DNA of 64,000 bases from Lewinella sp. JB7 (GTDB lineage Bacteria > Bacteroidota > Bacteroidia > Chitinophagales > Saprospiraceae), in the NCBI RefSeq assembly GCF_024297185.1, contig NZ_JANCTD010000002.1, forward strand, positions 1 to 64,000, read 5' to 3'. Each line of letters starts with the position of its first letter. The first letter of the stretch is position 1. The notes under the pieces were generated by a model that was not told the origin of the DNA, made no database searches, and was given only the letters and a program-made list of their open reading frames with translations. Below, piece after piece: positions 1 to 8,680 of this stretch. A program made the translations under genes and the position numbers.

Positions 1-78
1 ACGAACCGCATCCATACTACGCTAAAGGGCCTAACGGTCCGGCAGGCCTACGCGTTAAAAACGAAACACCTCAACTAA
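1..78 (+). CDS. possible 3' end of an IS transposase (partial)
   Basis: Frame 1 is open from the window edge to a TAA at 76-78 and encodes 25 residues with the core NRIHTTLKGLTVRQAY. This resembles the extreme C-terminus of rve-type integrases such as IS3 OrfB (the N..RPH..LGG.TP..AY pattern). Only a short tail is visible and the usual Pro after Thr is replaced by Val, so this is a guess from one motif. A 52-residue ORF in frame 3 (from base 3) competes with it. No inverted repeat or target duplication was found downstream. Confidence 0.3.
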   Translation, partial: TNRIHTTLKGLTVRQAYALKTKHLN

Positions 79-245
79 TCAGGCTTTCAGCGAAGCTGCT
101 GTCTAATATTTTGAGCACCTTCAGGAAACGATATGATTTCGGTATTCTATTGGTCTAGGCGTAGAAGTGAGGATGCGCAAATGCCTGTAATATAGCACCA
201 TGTGTCATCTACACGCTGCAATGCTAGCAATGTCAAACGTATAAC

Positions 246-349
246 CCAACTAACCTACTGATTAACTAAAACCCTAACCGCCTAACCAACTAACCTACTA
301 ATTGACTAACCTACTATTCTACCAACCTACTAACCTACTAACAGCCCAA
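246..349. repeat. degenerate 8-bp tandem repeat (12-13 units)
   Basis: Read in 8-base steps from 246, the sequence gives CCAACTAA, CCTACTGA, TTAACTAA, AACCCTAA, CCGCCTAA, CCAACTAA, CCTACTAA, TTGACTAA, CCTACTAT, TCTACCAA, CCTACTAA, CCTACTAA and a decayed CAGCCCAA. The phase is kept with no indel across about 100 bases. The 10-mer CTAACCTACT recurs at 250, 290, 306 and 330, at distances that are multiples of 8. The + strand is almost free of G, so the - strand reads TTAGTAGG/TTAGTTGG. The array lies immediately 3' of the exonuclease gene on the - strand. The rest of 79-352 shows no convincing gene. Confidence 0.8.
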
Positions 350-352
350 ACC

Positions 353-1063
353 CTACTCCAAGTCTTCCAGCCGAAGTTCCCGGCCCAGTTTGACCGTAAG
401 GCGGGTGAGTAACTTAAGCCAGAGGACGGCGGTAATGTAGCAGTCGCCGAGGGCGGTGTGCCGATCGGAGAGGGGGATGCGGTAGCGACGGGCGAGTGCA
501 TCGAGGGAATAGTCGTTCTCGGGGGTCCAGTAGCCGGAGGGGCGGAGCCGTTTGGCGAGTATGCCGGTGTCGATCACGCGGTTTACGAGTGGAGCCGCTC
601 CGTTGCGTAGTAGGCTGCGGTTGATCATTTCGATGTCGAAACCGATGTGGTGGCCCACGATGATGGAGTCTCCCAGGTATTCGAGGAGGTCAGCCAGTAA
701 TTTGGGTTCTTCTACGTAAGAGTAACGGTGGGAGTTGGGGATGATGCCGTGGATCGAGACGGCGGGTTTAGCGTCGCAGCCGGGTGGGGTAGGGAGGTAG
801 GCCTCAAACTTCTCCCCCAGGCTGATACTGTTGCCGTGAACGCGGAGGGCCCCCAGGCAGAGAATCCGGTCTACACGCACGTCCAGGCCGGTGGTTTCGG
901 CATCCAGGACTACGATGGACAGACTGCTGACGGCGCTGAGCGGAGCGGGCGGATTCGCCGTTCGCTGGCGGTAGTGGCAGTACCAGTCGGGCCACTGAGC
1001 AGCACTTCCGTCGCTGCCGGATAGTTTGTTGCGGAGCTTGCTGAACCATTCCTTTCCTTCCAT
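353..1063 (-). CDS. DnaQ-like 3'-5' exonuclease
   Basis: This 236-residue protein has a DEDDh exonuclease domain like the DNA polymerase III epsilon subunit. Exo I is LDAETTG (Asp54, Glu56), Exo II is VGHHIGFD (Asp143) and Exo III is HTALGD (His202, Asp207), so all catalytic residues are present. It probably trims 3' ends of DNA or RNA. The first 45 residues precede the domain and have no recognised fold. The start codon overlaps the stop of the upstream CNMP/CBS/nucleotidyltransferase gene by one base (TAATG type), so the two are translationally coupled. This pairing recurs in other bacteria, and the neighbour may control or partner the exonuclease. It is not the replicative DnaQ with certainty; a stand-alone housekeeping exonuclease is equally possible. 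Confidence 0.88.
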   Translation of the reverse strand: MEGKEWFSKLRNKLSGSDGSAAQWPDWYCHYRQRTANPPAPLSAVSSLSIVVLDAETTGLDVRVDRILCLGALRVHGNSISLGEKFEAYLPTPPGCDAKPAVSIHGIIPNSHRYSYVEEPKLLADLLEYLGDSIIVGHHIGFDIEMINRSLLRNGAAPLVNRVIDTGILAKRLRPSGYWTPENDYSLDALARRYRIPLSDRHTALGDCYITAVLWLKLLTRLTVKLGRELRLEDLE

Positions 1064-3012
1064 TACCGCAGGAAATTTAGTTGGAAGCGAATTTCCAGCA
1101 ACTGCTGGATTTCCTTGACCGGATTGAAGCTGTTGCGTAGCAGCAGGCGCTGTACTTGCGATAGTTCCTCCGGTTTGATGAAGCGGCCACTATCTCCCCG
1201 CTTCAGTCCGATGTCGGCCCGAAGCCGGATCAGCACTTCGTAGGCTTCGGCGGCTTCCCGGTAGAGATCAGCATTCTGGGGCTCGATCTCGGCCAGCGCT
1301 TCGTAGCGGCGGAAGGTATTGTTTACATTGCCCTTGCGGGCCTGCAGGATGAGGACGCGGGCGGCGTCGGTGAGTGGGCGCATGGCGCGGGCTTTAAGGT
1401 CGAACTGGTCCTTGTGTTCTCCCGACCGTTCGACAACGAAGTTGCGGAAAAATGTCAGTGGACTGGGATTCTGGAGGGCAGCCTGGGCCAGGGAGGCCTG
1501 GAAACGGGTAGACTGGCTGGCCATCTCGTCAAATATGTGAGTGGTCAATTTGTCGGGTAAGCTTCCGTCGCCCCACACCCCCCGGTAATCGAAGAAGATG
1601 GAGGTGTTCAGCATGTTCTCCGCCGTATTCTCGTGCATCCAGTGGCTGAACTGCTCCTTCCACTTACTTACGCTGAGGCACCACTTCGGGTTACTGGCCA
1701 TCATGTCGCCGTCGCAGTACTGATAGCCCGCGTCGTTGAGGAATTCGGTGACGAAATCCGCCAGTTTGAGAAAATAGGCCTTTACCGTGTTATACTTTGC
1801 CTCCGGGACGTCCTCGAAAATGAGTGCGTTATCCTGGTCGGTACGCAGCAGTTGTTCGCCGCGCCCCTGACTGCCGAGGGCGAGCCAGTCGAAGAGCGCG
1901 GGTGGGTTCCCGTGTCCGTCGGCCTGCATCCTCGCCAGCGCCAGTTTCATGCACTTGCGGATGATCTCGTCGTTAATTTGGGTCATCACCGCGGTGATGT
2001 GGGAGATTGCGACCTGCTTTTCGAGGTAGCCCGCCAGGATACGTTCGGCGCGGTCGCGGAGTTCCCGGAGGTAGCGGGACGACCGGGCCCGGCTTATTTC
2101 CTGGATGAGTACCGCCGGACTGTTCCCTTGCGCCAGCAGCAGGTCGTGCTCGCTGACCACCCCGGTGACGGGTGACTTATCGGTGCCGTCCTCCGTCAAA
2201 ACAAGATGATGGTAGCCCGACCGCAGCATGCGAATCTGAATATCGGCTATGGACGCGCCGGCGGCGATGCACAGGACCGGCTTCGACATGATCGTCGATA
2301 CAGCGGCCTGTCGGCTTACGACGGCCGTAGCTACGCTCCGCCGTAAATCGCGATCCGTGACGATACCTACTGGGCGGCGTTCCGTATCTACGATGACGAT
2401 CGATCCCACGCCGTGCTCCGTCATGGTGCGAGCCGCATTAATAATGCTTTCGTCGGGGCCACAGACGACGGGCTCTCGCGATTGTTGCACCGACTGTAGC
2501 GATTGGAGGTCGGGACTACTGGCAGAGTGCCGCCGATCGACCCTAGCGGGGGAGGTGGATGCACGGTATTCGACCGCGTAGCGACTGCTGCCGGCCATAC
2601 TCGTCATGAGGTACTCCAGTACCCGGGGGTAATTGGTGATAAGATCCCGGAAACCCTCGCTGTTAACCGCGTAGAGCAGGCTCTCCTCGGCGGCGCGGGC
2701 GAGAAACACGTAGTTATCCTCGGCCAGTAGGGGCCGTATACCAAAGATCTCGCCCTCCCCGCAGCGTTCGATGAGCAGTTCATTGCCGTCCTGATCCTCG
2801 CTGTAGAGTTCGATGGTACCTTCCTTGACGACGAAGAAGCGGTCGCGGGGCGGCTCCCCCGGTCGGAAGACGACGGTACCCGGAGGTTGGTAGCGGACCT
2901 CCACCCGCGCCGCTACCCGGAGCAGGGCCTCCTGGTCGAGGTAGCTGAAGGGCTCGATCTCCTTCAGGAAATCGAAAACACGGTAGGTGACCTGGTTCGG
3001 CATGGCGGTCAA
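1063..3012 (-). CDS. CNMP-CBS-DUF294 nucleotidyltransferase-like signalling protein
   Basis: The 649-residue protein has an N-terminal cyclic-nucleotide-binding fold (about 15-135, with PGEPPRDRFF and EGEIFG), two CBS domains (about 180-300, ending in VGIVTDRDL and GVVSEHDL), and a DUF294 putative nucleotidyltransferase domain with the signature GSxGRxExxxxxDxD at 380-394, followed by a DUF294 C-terminal helical domain (about 510-645). The architecture is that of GlnD-like predicted signal-transduction proteins. It is likely cytoplasmic and senses nucleotides (cNMP and adenylates) to nucleotidylate a partner, but neither substrate nor partner is known. It is coupled to the downstream DnaQ-like exonuclease by a one-base overlap. 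Confidence 0.85.
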   Translation of the reverse strand: MTAMPNQVTYRVFDFLKEIEPFSYLDQEALLRVAARVEVRYQPPGTVVFRPGEPPRDRFFVVKEGTIELYSEDQDGNELLIERCGEGEIFGIRPLLAEDNYVFLARAAEESLLYAVNSEGFRDLITNYPRVLEYLMTSMAGSSRYAVEYRASTSPARVDRRHSASSPDLQSLQSVQQSREPVVCGPDESIINAARTMTEHGVGSIVIVDTERRPVGIVTDRDLRRSVATAVVSRQAAVSTIMSKPVLCIAAGASIADIQIRMLRSGYHHLVLTEDGTDKSPVTGVVSEHDLLLAQGNSPAVLIQEISRARSSRYLRELRDRAERILAGYLEKQVAISHITAVMTQINDEIIRKCMKLALARMQADGHGNPPALFDWLALGSQGRGEQLLRTDQDNALIFEDVPEAKYNTVKAYFLKLADFVTEFLNDAGYQYCDGDMMASNPKWCLSVSKWKEQFSHWMHENTAENMLNTSIFFDYRGVWGDGSLPDKLTTHIFDEMASQSTRFQASLAQAALQNPSPLTFFRNFVVERSGEHKDQFDLKARAMRPLTDAARVLILQARKGNVNNTFRRYEALAEIEPQNADLYREAAEAYEVLIRLRADIGLKRGDSGRFIKPEELSQVQRLLLRNSFNPVKEIQQLLEIRFQLNFLR

Positions 3013-3033
3013 TATAACACGATCCCACCCGGA

Positions 3034-4260
3034 TTATTCATACCGCAACGACTCGATCGGATCGAGGGCGGCCGCCCGCATGGCGGGGTACAGACCGGAC
3101 AGTAAACCGACCACGGTACACACCACCAGGGCCAGGGCGATCCACAACCACGGCACCAGGAACTCTCCCCCCGTAAACAACACGACCGCGTTGCCGGCCG
3201 CTACGCCCAGGGCGATCCCGAGTAGTCCACCGATCTGACAAATGACCACCGCCTCGATGAGAAATTGCAACAGCACGTTGCGCCGGGTAGCTCCGAGCGC
3301 TTTACGCACGCCGATCTCGCGGGTTCGTTCGGTGACGGATACCAGCATGATGTTCATCAGTCCGATAGCGGCTCCCAGCAGCGTCATCATACCGATGCTG
3401 ACGGCAGCCAGCCGGAGGGTTACGGTGTTTTCCTTGATGATGCTGACTAGGTCGGAGCTGTTCTCGACCTCAAAGTCGTTCTCCTGTCCGGCCCGCAGAC
3501 CCCGTACCCGCCGCATGGTGAGGGTGGCTTCGGCCATGGCGGCGTCGATGCCGTTGGGGTCCCGGACGGCGATGAGAATGTCGTAGTTCGTCCGATTCGA
3601 GCCGTAAAATCGCTTGGCGGACTGCAGTGGGACCAGCACGCGCTTATCGTTGCTGGTCATGCTGGCGCCCTTACTCTTCAGCGTGCCGACGATGGTGTAG
3701 CGGATACCCCCGGCCGTTATTTCCTTACCGAGGGCGAACTGGGGCTTCCCATTGAATAATTCATCGACGAGGTCGTAGCCCAGGATGGCGATGTTCCCCC
3801 CTTCGCGGACCTCGCGGTTGGTGAAGTTGCGACCGGCATCGATCTCGAAACCCTTACTGTTGAGGTAATTCGTCGTCATGCCGTAGAGGGAAACGTTGGG
3901 GTTCGTTTCCCGGTCCTCGTACGATACCGCCGTGGCGCCCCGGGCGAAAAAGCTGATGCTGACGTCGGCGGGATATTCGTAGGCGTCGGCGAACGTCATC
4001 GCCTGGTCGTAGGTGAACGGCTCTGATCGTTTGCCCCGGTCGCGCCCGCCGGATGAGCGGACCGTTTCCCGGGTCCGGTTAATTTCGAAAGTGTTGGCCC
4101 CGAGACTGGATAGGTTGGAGGACAGGGAGTAGATGGCCGCGTCAATGGCGGTGAGGATGCCCACCAGGGCCATTATGCCCACGGCAATGATCAGGGTGGT
4201 GAGTAGTGCCCGCAGCCAGTTGGCGTTAACGCTGCGCAGCGCCACCCGGATGTTTTCCAT
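3034..4260 (-). CDS. MacB/FtsX-type ABC transporter permease
   Basis: The chosen start gives 408 residues beginning MENIRVALRS, the family's usual N-terminus; another ATG lies 9 bases upstream (4269). A first membrane helix (about 14-36), a long periplasmic MacB_PCD-like domain with a polar NRTRETVR region, and an FtsX-type C-terminal domain with three helices (TERTREIGVRKALGA and the final LYPAMRAAALDPIESLRYE) define the family. Such permeases drive lipoprotein or peptide export by mechanotransmission. No ATPase or membrane-fusion gene is adjacent, so its partners must be encoded elsewhere. It is 21 bases upstream of the CNMP/CBS gene and is divergent from lipA. Confidence 0.88.
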   Translation of the reverse strand: MENIRVALRSVNANWLRALLTTLIIAVGIMALVGILTAIDAAIYSLSSNLSSLGANTFEINRTRETVRSSGGRDRGKRSEPFTYDQAMTFADAYEYPADVSISFFARGATAVSYEDRETNPNVSLYGMTTNYLNSKGFEIDAGRNFTNREVREGGNIAILGYDLVDELFNGKPQFALGKEITAGGIRYTIVGTLKSKGASMTSNDKRVLVPLQSAKRFYGSNRTNYDILIAVRDPNGIDAAMAEATLTMRRVRGLRAGQENDFEVENSSDLVSIIKENTVTLRLAAVSIGMMTLLGAAIGLMNIMLVSVTERTREIGVRKALGATRRNVLLQFLIEAVVICQIGGLLGIALGVAAGNAVVLFTGGEFLVPWLWIALALVVCTVVGLLSGLYPAMRAAALDPIESLRYE

Positions 4261-4355
4261 CGTATCCATAGTGGCCAAATGTAGGGGAAGGCCGGGGAAG
4301 GGCAGGCCTTTTTCGACGAACGGACGCGGCGGCAGGTCATTCAACCAAAGGTGGG

Positions 4356-4363
4356 TACTTTTG
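4356..4363 (+). promoter_or_regulatory. putative Bacteroidota -7 box upstream of lipA
   Basis: TACTTTTG exactly matches TAnnTTTG, 62 bases before the lipA ATG. No clear TTTG -33 box is seen about 20 bases upstream, so support comes from the -7 match and its position in the divergent intergenic region. Confidence 0.45.
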
Positions 4364-4424
4364 TAGTTGTACGTACGCGTACCCCGCTTAATTCCGCCCT
4401 CAACCCCGTATTCCCGCTCCCGCC

Positions 4425-5297
4425 ATGATTGACCTCCCCGTTGCCCCCACCCGTGCCGAACGCCAGCGTAAGCCCGACTGGCTGCGGGTAAAATTACCGA
4501 TCGGACCCGACTACAAGCGAGTCCGTAAACTGGTCGACGAATACCAGTTGCACACCATCTGTCAGAGCGGAAACTGCCCTAACATGGGCGAATGCTGGGG
4601 CGCCGGCACCGCTACCTTCATGATTTTGGGCAACGTCTGTACCCGCTCGTGCAGCTTCTGCGCGGTCAAGACCGGCCGGCCGACGGAATACGACGAAGAC
4701 GAGCCCCGCCGCGTCGCCGAGGCGATCGACCTCATGCAGGTCAAGCACGCCGTTCTTACTTCCGTCAATCGCGACGAACTCAAGGACCGCGGCGCCGAGA
4801 TCTGGTACCAGACCGTCCGGCAGATCAAGGCCCGTACGCCCCAGACGACCATCGAAACCCTGATCCCCGACGTGCGCGGCAACTGGAATGCCCTCTACCG
4901 GATGATCGACGGCGGACAGGAAGTGGTAAGCCACAATATGGAGACCGTCGAGGAACTCTACCGTAAGGTGCGTCCCCAGGGACGCTACCACCGCAGTCTT
5001 GAGGAGCTTCGGCGCATCAAGGAGGCCGGAAAGCGGACGAAGACGGGCTTCATGGTCGGTCTCGGAGAAACGGAGGAACAGGTCGAGCGCATCCTCGACG
5101 ACCTGGCCGCCGTGGGCGTCGACGTGGTCACCATCGGTCAGTACCTCCAACCTACGGCCATGCACCTCGCGGTCGATAGCTTCGTTACTCCCGACACCTT
5201 TGCCCACTACAAGGCCCTTGGCATGGAGAAGGGATTTGACTTCGTGGAGAGCGGCCCGCTCGTTCGGAGCAGCTACCACGCCGAACGGCATTTGTAA
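4425..5297 (+). CDS. lipA: lipoyl synthase
   Basis: This 290-residue radical SAM enzyme inserts two sulfurs into protein-bound octanoyl groups to make lipoate. The auxiliary cluster cysteines C46/C51/C57 ([12 protein letters not shown]) and the radical SAM triad C72/C76/C79 (CTRSCSFC) are intact. The C-terminal RSSYHAE provides the conserved Ser ligand of the auxiliary cluster. Length and motif order match the family. lipB is not in the window. It is transcribed away from the permease gene, and the gamma-carboxylase homologue follows on the same strand within 30 bases. Confidence 0.97.
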   Translation: MIDLPVAPTRAERQRKPDWLRVKLPIGPDYKRVRKLVDEYQLHTICQSGNCPNMGECWGAGTATFMILGNVCTRSCSFCAVKTGRPTEYDEDEPRRVAEAIDLMQVKHAVLTSVNRDELKDRGAEIWYQTVRQIKARTPQTTIETLIPDVRGNWNALYRMIDGGQEVVSHNMETVEELYRKVRPQGRYHRSLEELRRIKEAGKRTKTGFMVGLGETEEQVERILDDLAAVGVDVVTIGQYLQPTAMHLAVDSFVTPDTFAHYKALGMEKGFDFVESGPLVRSSYHAERHL

Positions 5298-5326
5298 ACT
5301 TGGTCGCGGGAGTTTCACGGCTTTCG

Positions 5327-6667
5327 GTGCGGGATGACGTTCCGATCTATACCCTCGTGTGGCTTCGGGTCGCCCTCGGCATCCTGGGGGCGGGAGATAT
5401 TCTCGGCAACGGAATCTACTACCACTGGTACCTCGATGCCTATGGCGGGTTCACCTTTCGCTACTTCGGCTTCGAGTGGGTGCGGTCATTGCCGGAGCCG
5501 TGGATGAGCCTTTACTTCGTCGTAGGATTCCTGGCGGGTATCGCCGTTGCTCTGGGCTGGCGATTTCGCCTCACGGCGCCCCTGTTCGCCGCCTGCTTCA
5601 CTTATCTGTTCCTGCTCGAGAAGGCGCATTATCTGAATCACGCTTACCTCTTCACCTGGCTGGCGTGGCTGCTCGTGTTTACGCCGGCGTGGCGGGAGTG
5701 GTCGCTGGACGTACGGCGCAGGCCCGAGGATTGGTCACCGGTAGCCCCCCGCTGGAGCGTGTACATCTTTCTGTTGCTGATGGGGTTGGTGTATTTCTTC
5801 GGGGGCATCAATAAGATCAACTACGACTGGCTGATCGAGGCCATGCCGCTTCATCTCTGGCTGCAACGGCGGGCGGATATGCCGCTGCTGGGTCCTCTGT
5901 TTGCCCTCAAACCGACCGCCTACGTTATGGCGTGGGGTGGGATGCTGCTTGACCTGCTGGCACCCTTCCTGCTGCTGCACCGACGGCTCCGATGGGTGGC
6001 CCTGGGCCTGCTCGTTTTCTTCCACGCCACGAACCACCTGATCTTCAACATCGGCATCTTTCCCTACCTGTCGCTCGTGCTCACCAGCATGTTCTTCGCG
6101 CCCGACTGGCCGCTGCGATTCGTAGGCTGGCTTTCCGAGCGATCACGGATCATCGCCCGCTGGCGGGAGGGGTGGCGCGCACGGATTGGGACGCGCGCCC
6201 CGGCGACCATTGGCTGGCACCCGCGCCCCGCCGCCCTTATTTTCTTAGTGGCCTTGCACGTCTTTCTACCGCTGCGCAGCTACCTCTTTGGGTCCGACGT
6301 GAACTGGTCGGAGGAGGGGCACCGGTACAGCTGGCGCATGATGCTGCGGACGAAACAGGGCCGTGGTTTCTTCCGGGTAGTGGACGTGGACACGCAACGG
6401 GAGGAGGCCGTGATTCCGGCCGATAGCCTGCGGGAGGAACAGTACCAGCGCATGGCCACCCACCCCGATATGATCCTTCAGTTCGCCCACCACATCCGCG
6501 ATACGCGGGCCCGGCGGGGGCAGCAGGTCGCGGTGTACGGTAACTTTAAGGTGCGCTTGAACGGACGGGAGATGGGCGTCTTCATCGACCCGGATACCGA
6601 CTTGGCCACTACGGAGTGGCAATGGCTGTCGGCTAAGCCGTGGGTACTGCCGGAGGTCAGAGAGTAG
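5327..6667 (+). CDS. vitamin K-dependent gamma-carboxylase (HTTM) homologue
   Basis: This is a membrane protein of about 446 residues with several helices in its first 260 residues. It carries LNHAYL (His105) and GGINKINYDWL (Lys163), which match by position and context the NNHSYL His and catalytic-base Lys motifs of gamma-glutamyl carboxylase. NHLIFNIGIFPYL is another family signature. A soluble C-terminal domain follows (about 300-446), much shorter than the C-terminal part of the animal enzyme. The reaction would be hydroquinone-driven carboxylation or epoxidation, with menaquinol the likely cofactor; the substrate is unknown. I chose GTG at 5327; the frame stays open to a TTG at 5300, but a -7-like TAAACTTG (5295-5302) covers that codon. 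The 3' end overlaps cysM (opposite strand) by 11 bases. Confidence 0.82.
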   Translation: MRDDVPIYTLVWLRVALGILGAGDILGNGIYYHWYLDAYGGFTFRYFGFEWVRSLPEPWMSLYFVVGFLAGIAVALGWRFRLTAPLFAACFTYLFLLEKAHYLNHAYLFTWLAWLLVFTPAWREWSLDVRRRPEDWSPVAPRWSVYIFLLLMGLVYFFGGINKINYDWLIEAMPLHLWLQRRADMPLLGPLFALKPTAYVMAWGGMLLDLLAPFLLLHRRLRWVALGLLVFFHATNHLIFNIGIFPYLSLVLTSMFFAPDWPLRFVGWLSERSRIIARWREGWRARIGTRAPATIGWHPRPAALIFLVALHVFLPLRSYLFGSDVNWSEEGHRYSWRMMLRTKQGRGFFRVVDVDTQREEAVIPADSLREEQYQRMATHPDMILQFAHHIRDTRARRGQQVAVYGNFKVRLNGREMGVFIDPDTDLATTEWQWLSAKPWVLPEVRE

Positions 6668-7529
6668 ACAGGTAGCGGTCGCCGCGGTCGCAGATGATGC
6701 AGACGATGAGGGCTTCGTCGAGGGTCGCGGCGAGTCGCAGCGCGGCGGCGGTGGCTCCCCCCGAACTGGTGCCGGCGAACAGACCGCACTCCCGGGCCAG
6801 GCGGTGCATGGTAGCGGTGGCCTCGTCCTCGCTCACGTCGAGCTTGATGTCTACCTGGGCCGGGTCGTAGATGGCGGGCAGGAACTCCGGACTCCAGCGG
6901 CGAATGCCGGGAATGCTGCTGCCGTCGGTGGGTTGCACGCCGACGATCCGCACGGTGGGCGACTGTTCGTGGAGGTAGCGACCGGTGCCCGTGATGGTGC
7001 CGGTGGTGCCCATACTGCTGACGAAGTGGGTGATTTGGCCCCGGGTGTCCCGCCAGATTTCCGGGCCGGTGGTGCGGTAGTGGGCACGCCAGTTATCGTC
7101 GTTGGAAAACTGATTGAGCTGCACGTAGTCGCCGCTGTCCTCCATTTCCTGGGCCAGTTCGCGGCTGTACTCGATGGTGCGGTCGGCGGGAGTGAGGATC
7201 ACTTCGGCACCGTAGGCACGCATTGATTTGACCCGTTCCTCGGTGCTGTTCTCCGGCATGATGAGGGTCACCGGGATACCATAACGGGCGGCGATCATGG
7301 CGATGGCAATGCCGGTGTTGCCGCTGGTGGCTTCTACAATGCGTTTGCCTCCGGCGAGCTCACCGCGCTCGCGTGCACCCCGGATCATACTCAGAGCGGC
7401 GCGATCCTTGACGGAACCGCCGGGATTCTGGCCCTCCAGCTTACCGAGCAGTTGAATTTTGGGATTATCCTGGAGGTCGGAAAGGTCTACCAGCGGCGTA
7501 TTGCCGATGAGGTCGAAAAGCTGGGTCAT
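6657..7529 (-). CDS. cysM: cysteine synthase (CysM/CysK type)
   Basis: The 290-residue PLP enzyme makes L-cysteine from O-acetylserine and sulfide or thiosulfate. GNTPLV opens the protein, Lys41 (GGSVKDRAA) is the PLP lysine, TSGNTGIA binds the cofactor phosphate, and GTTGTITG and SSGGA follow. The C-terminal DRGDRYLSTL ending is typical of CysM. The frame stays open far upstream, but the ATG at 7529 gives the family N-terminus and overlaps the stop of the HhH gene in an ATGA, indicating coupled translation. CysM versus CysK is not certain from sequence alone. Confidence 0.93.
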   Translation of the reverse strand: MTQLFDLIGNTPLVDLSDLQDNPKIQLLGKLEGQNPGGSVKDRAALSMIRGARERGELAGGKRIVEATSGNTGIAIAMIAARYGIPVTLIMPENSTEERVKSMRAYGAEVILTPADRTIEYSRELAQEMEDSGDYVQLNQFSNDDNWRAHYRTTGPEIWRDTRGQITHFVSSMGTTGTITGTGRYLHEQSPTVRIVGVQPTDGSSIPGIRRWSPEFLPAIYDPAQVDIKLDVSEDEATATMHRLARECGLFAGTSSGGATAAALRLAATLDEALIVCIICDRGDRYLSTL

Positions 7530-8647
7530 CGATCGAAGTTGAGGTAGGGCAACAATGCATCGAGGGTTTCGGTGGAGAGCGCCCGCACATTTTTTAGGTC
7601 CTCCGCCGAGTCGAAGCTTCCGTGATTGTCGCGGTAGCGGACGATGATCTCGGCGGTCCGTTTGCGCAGCAGCGGGTGGCGGGCGAGTGCGTCGGCTTCC
7701 AGTCGGTTGATCGCCAGCGGGCGGGTGATCGGGCTGGCGCGCAGGAACGGATGAATCGCGGTGAACACGGAGTCGGGGAGTCCGTAGGTTTCCCCAACCT
7801 GTTCGGGCCGCGCAAATCCACCCAGTGCCTCGCGGAACTCTACGATTTGCCGGGCACGGAAGGGACCGATGCCGGGAAGCTGAGCCCATTCTTCCGCCGT
7901 AGCGGTGTTGATGTCAACCGCGACGGGGGTGGATACGGGCGGGGAAGCGGATGCAGCGGAATTTGGTAAGGCAATATCAATCAGGGGCAGCAGCTCACTT
8001 ACCCGCTGACTGTCCAGTGCCCGGACCCGCAATAGATCCTCCGGTTGGCGAAAGGTGAGGGGGCGGTAGCCGCGGTACTTCAGCAGGGCTTCGGTTTCGC
8101 GGACGGTAAAACCGAGCAGGCGCAAACTGTCGGCGGGCAACGTGTTGGGATCAAAGGTAAATCGCTGACGGTGGAGGGTGTCTCTTTGATCGGCAGTGTT
8201 ATCAGAGATCTCCTTGTTTACTGATTTGGTAATCAGATGATTAATATCGGCTAGTGCAATTAGCTTCTTGGACTGTGCGGGTTGTAGGACGTACAGCTTT
8301 CCGATCTCCTCCGGGGCACGGAAGGGGTGTTTATCGCGGAAGCGGATGAAGGCGGCGGCTTGCCTGGCAGATAGACCGAGCCGTTCTAACTCGGAGGCCG
8401 TAACCCGGTTGGGATCGAAGCGGAAGGCTTCCTCCTTAGGCTCGGTACCTTCGTTTTTGGTGGGTAACCGTAAGCGTTGCGCGGCGGCGAAGAGCGCTTC
8501 GTCATCGGCCACGATGTGGGGGCCGGTAGTTTGCGACCACGTATGTCCGATCCAGTACAGACCGGCGATCAGGAAAAGCAGGAGGAGAAGGCCGAAGCGT
8601 TGGTGGCGGGTATAGGACCACGGGTTGGGGGCACCGGGCGAAGGCAT
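7526..8647 (-). CDS. membrane-anchored helix-hairpin-helix (ComEA-like) protein
   Basis: The 373-residue protein has one N-terminal membrane helix (about 18-36, LLLLLFLIAGLYWIG) and then repeated HhH modules such as ASELERLGLSARQAAAF, PADSLRLLGFTVRETEAL and TAEEWAQLPGIGPFRARQI. The third is the classical ComEA form DINTATAEEWAQLPGIG. It would sit outside the inner membrane and bind DNA non-specifically, possibly in DNA uptake, but this multi-HhH form is common in Bacteroidota and its role is unproven. It is coupled to cysM by an ATGA overlap. Confidence 0.8.
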   Translation of the reverse strand: MPSPGAPNPWSYTRHQRFGLLLLLFLIAGLYWIGHTWSQTTGPHIVADDEALFAAAQRLRLPTKNEGTEPKEEAFRFDPNRVTASELERLGLSARQAAAFIRFRDKHPFRAPEEIGKLYVLQPAQSKKLIALADINHLITKSVNKEISDNTADQRDTLHRQRFTFDPNTLPADSLRLLGFTVRETEALLKYRGYRPLTFRQPEDLLRVRALDSQRVSELLPLIDIALPNSAASASPPVSTPVAVDINTATAEEWAQLPGIGPFRARQIVEFREALGGFARPEQVGETYGLPDSVFTAIHPFLRASPITRPLAINRLEADALARHPLLRKRTAEIIVRYRDNHGSFDSAEDLKNVRALSTETLDALLPYLNFDR

Positions 8648-8680
8648 GTTAACAAACGGGGTTTTAGGTAAGGCAAAAGA

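Noticed and set aside
7530-7889. 120-codon N-terminal extension of cysM
   Set aside because: It overlaps the HhH gene in another frame, is Arg/Pro-rich and has no cysteine-synthase similarity; the family N-terminus begins at 7529.
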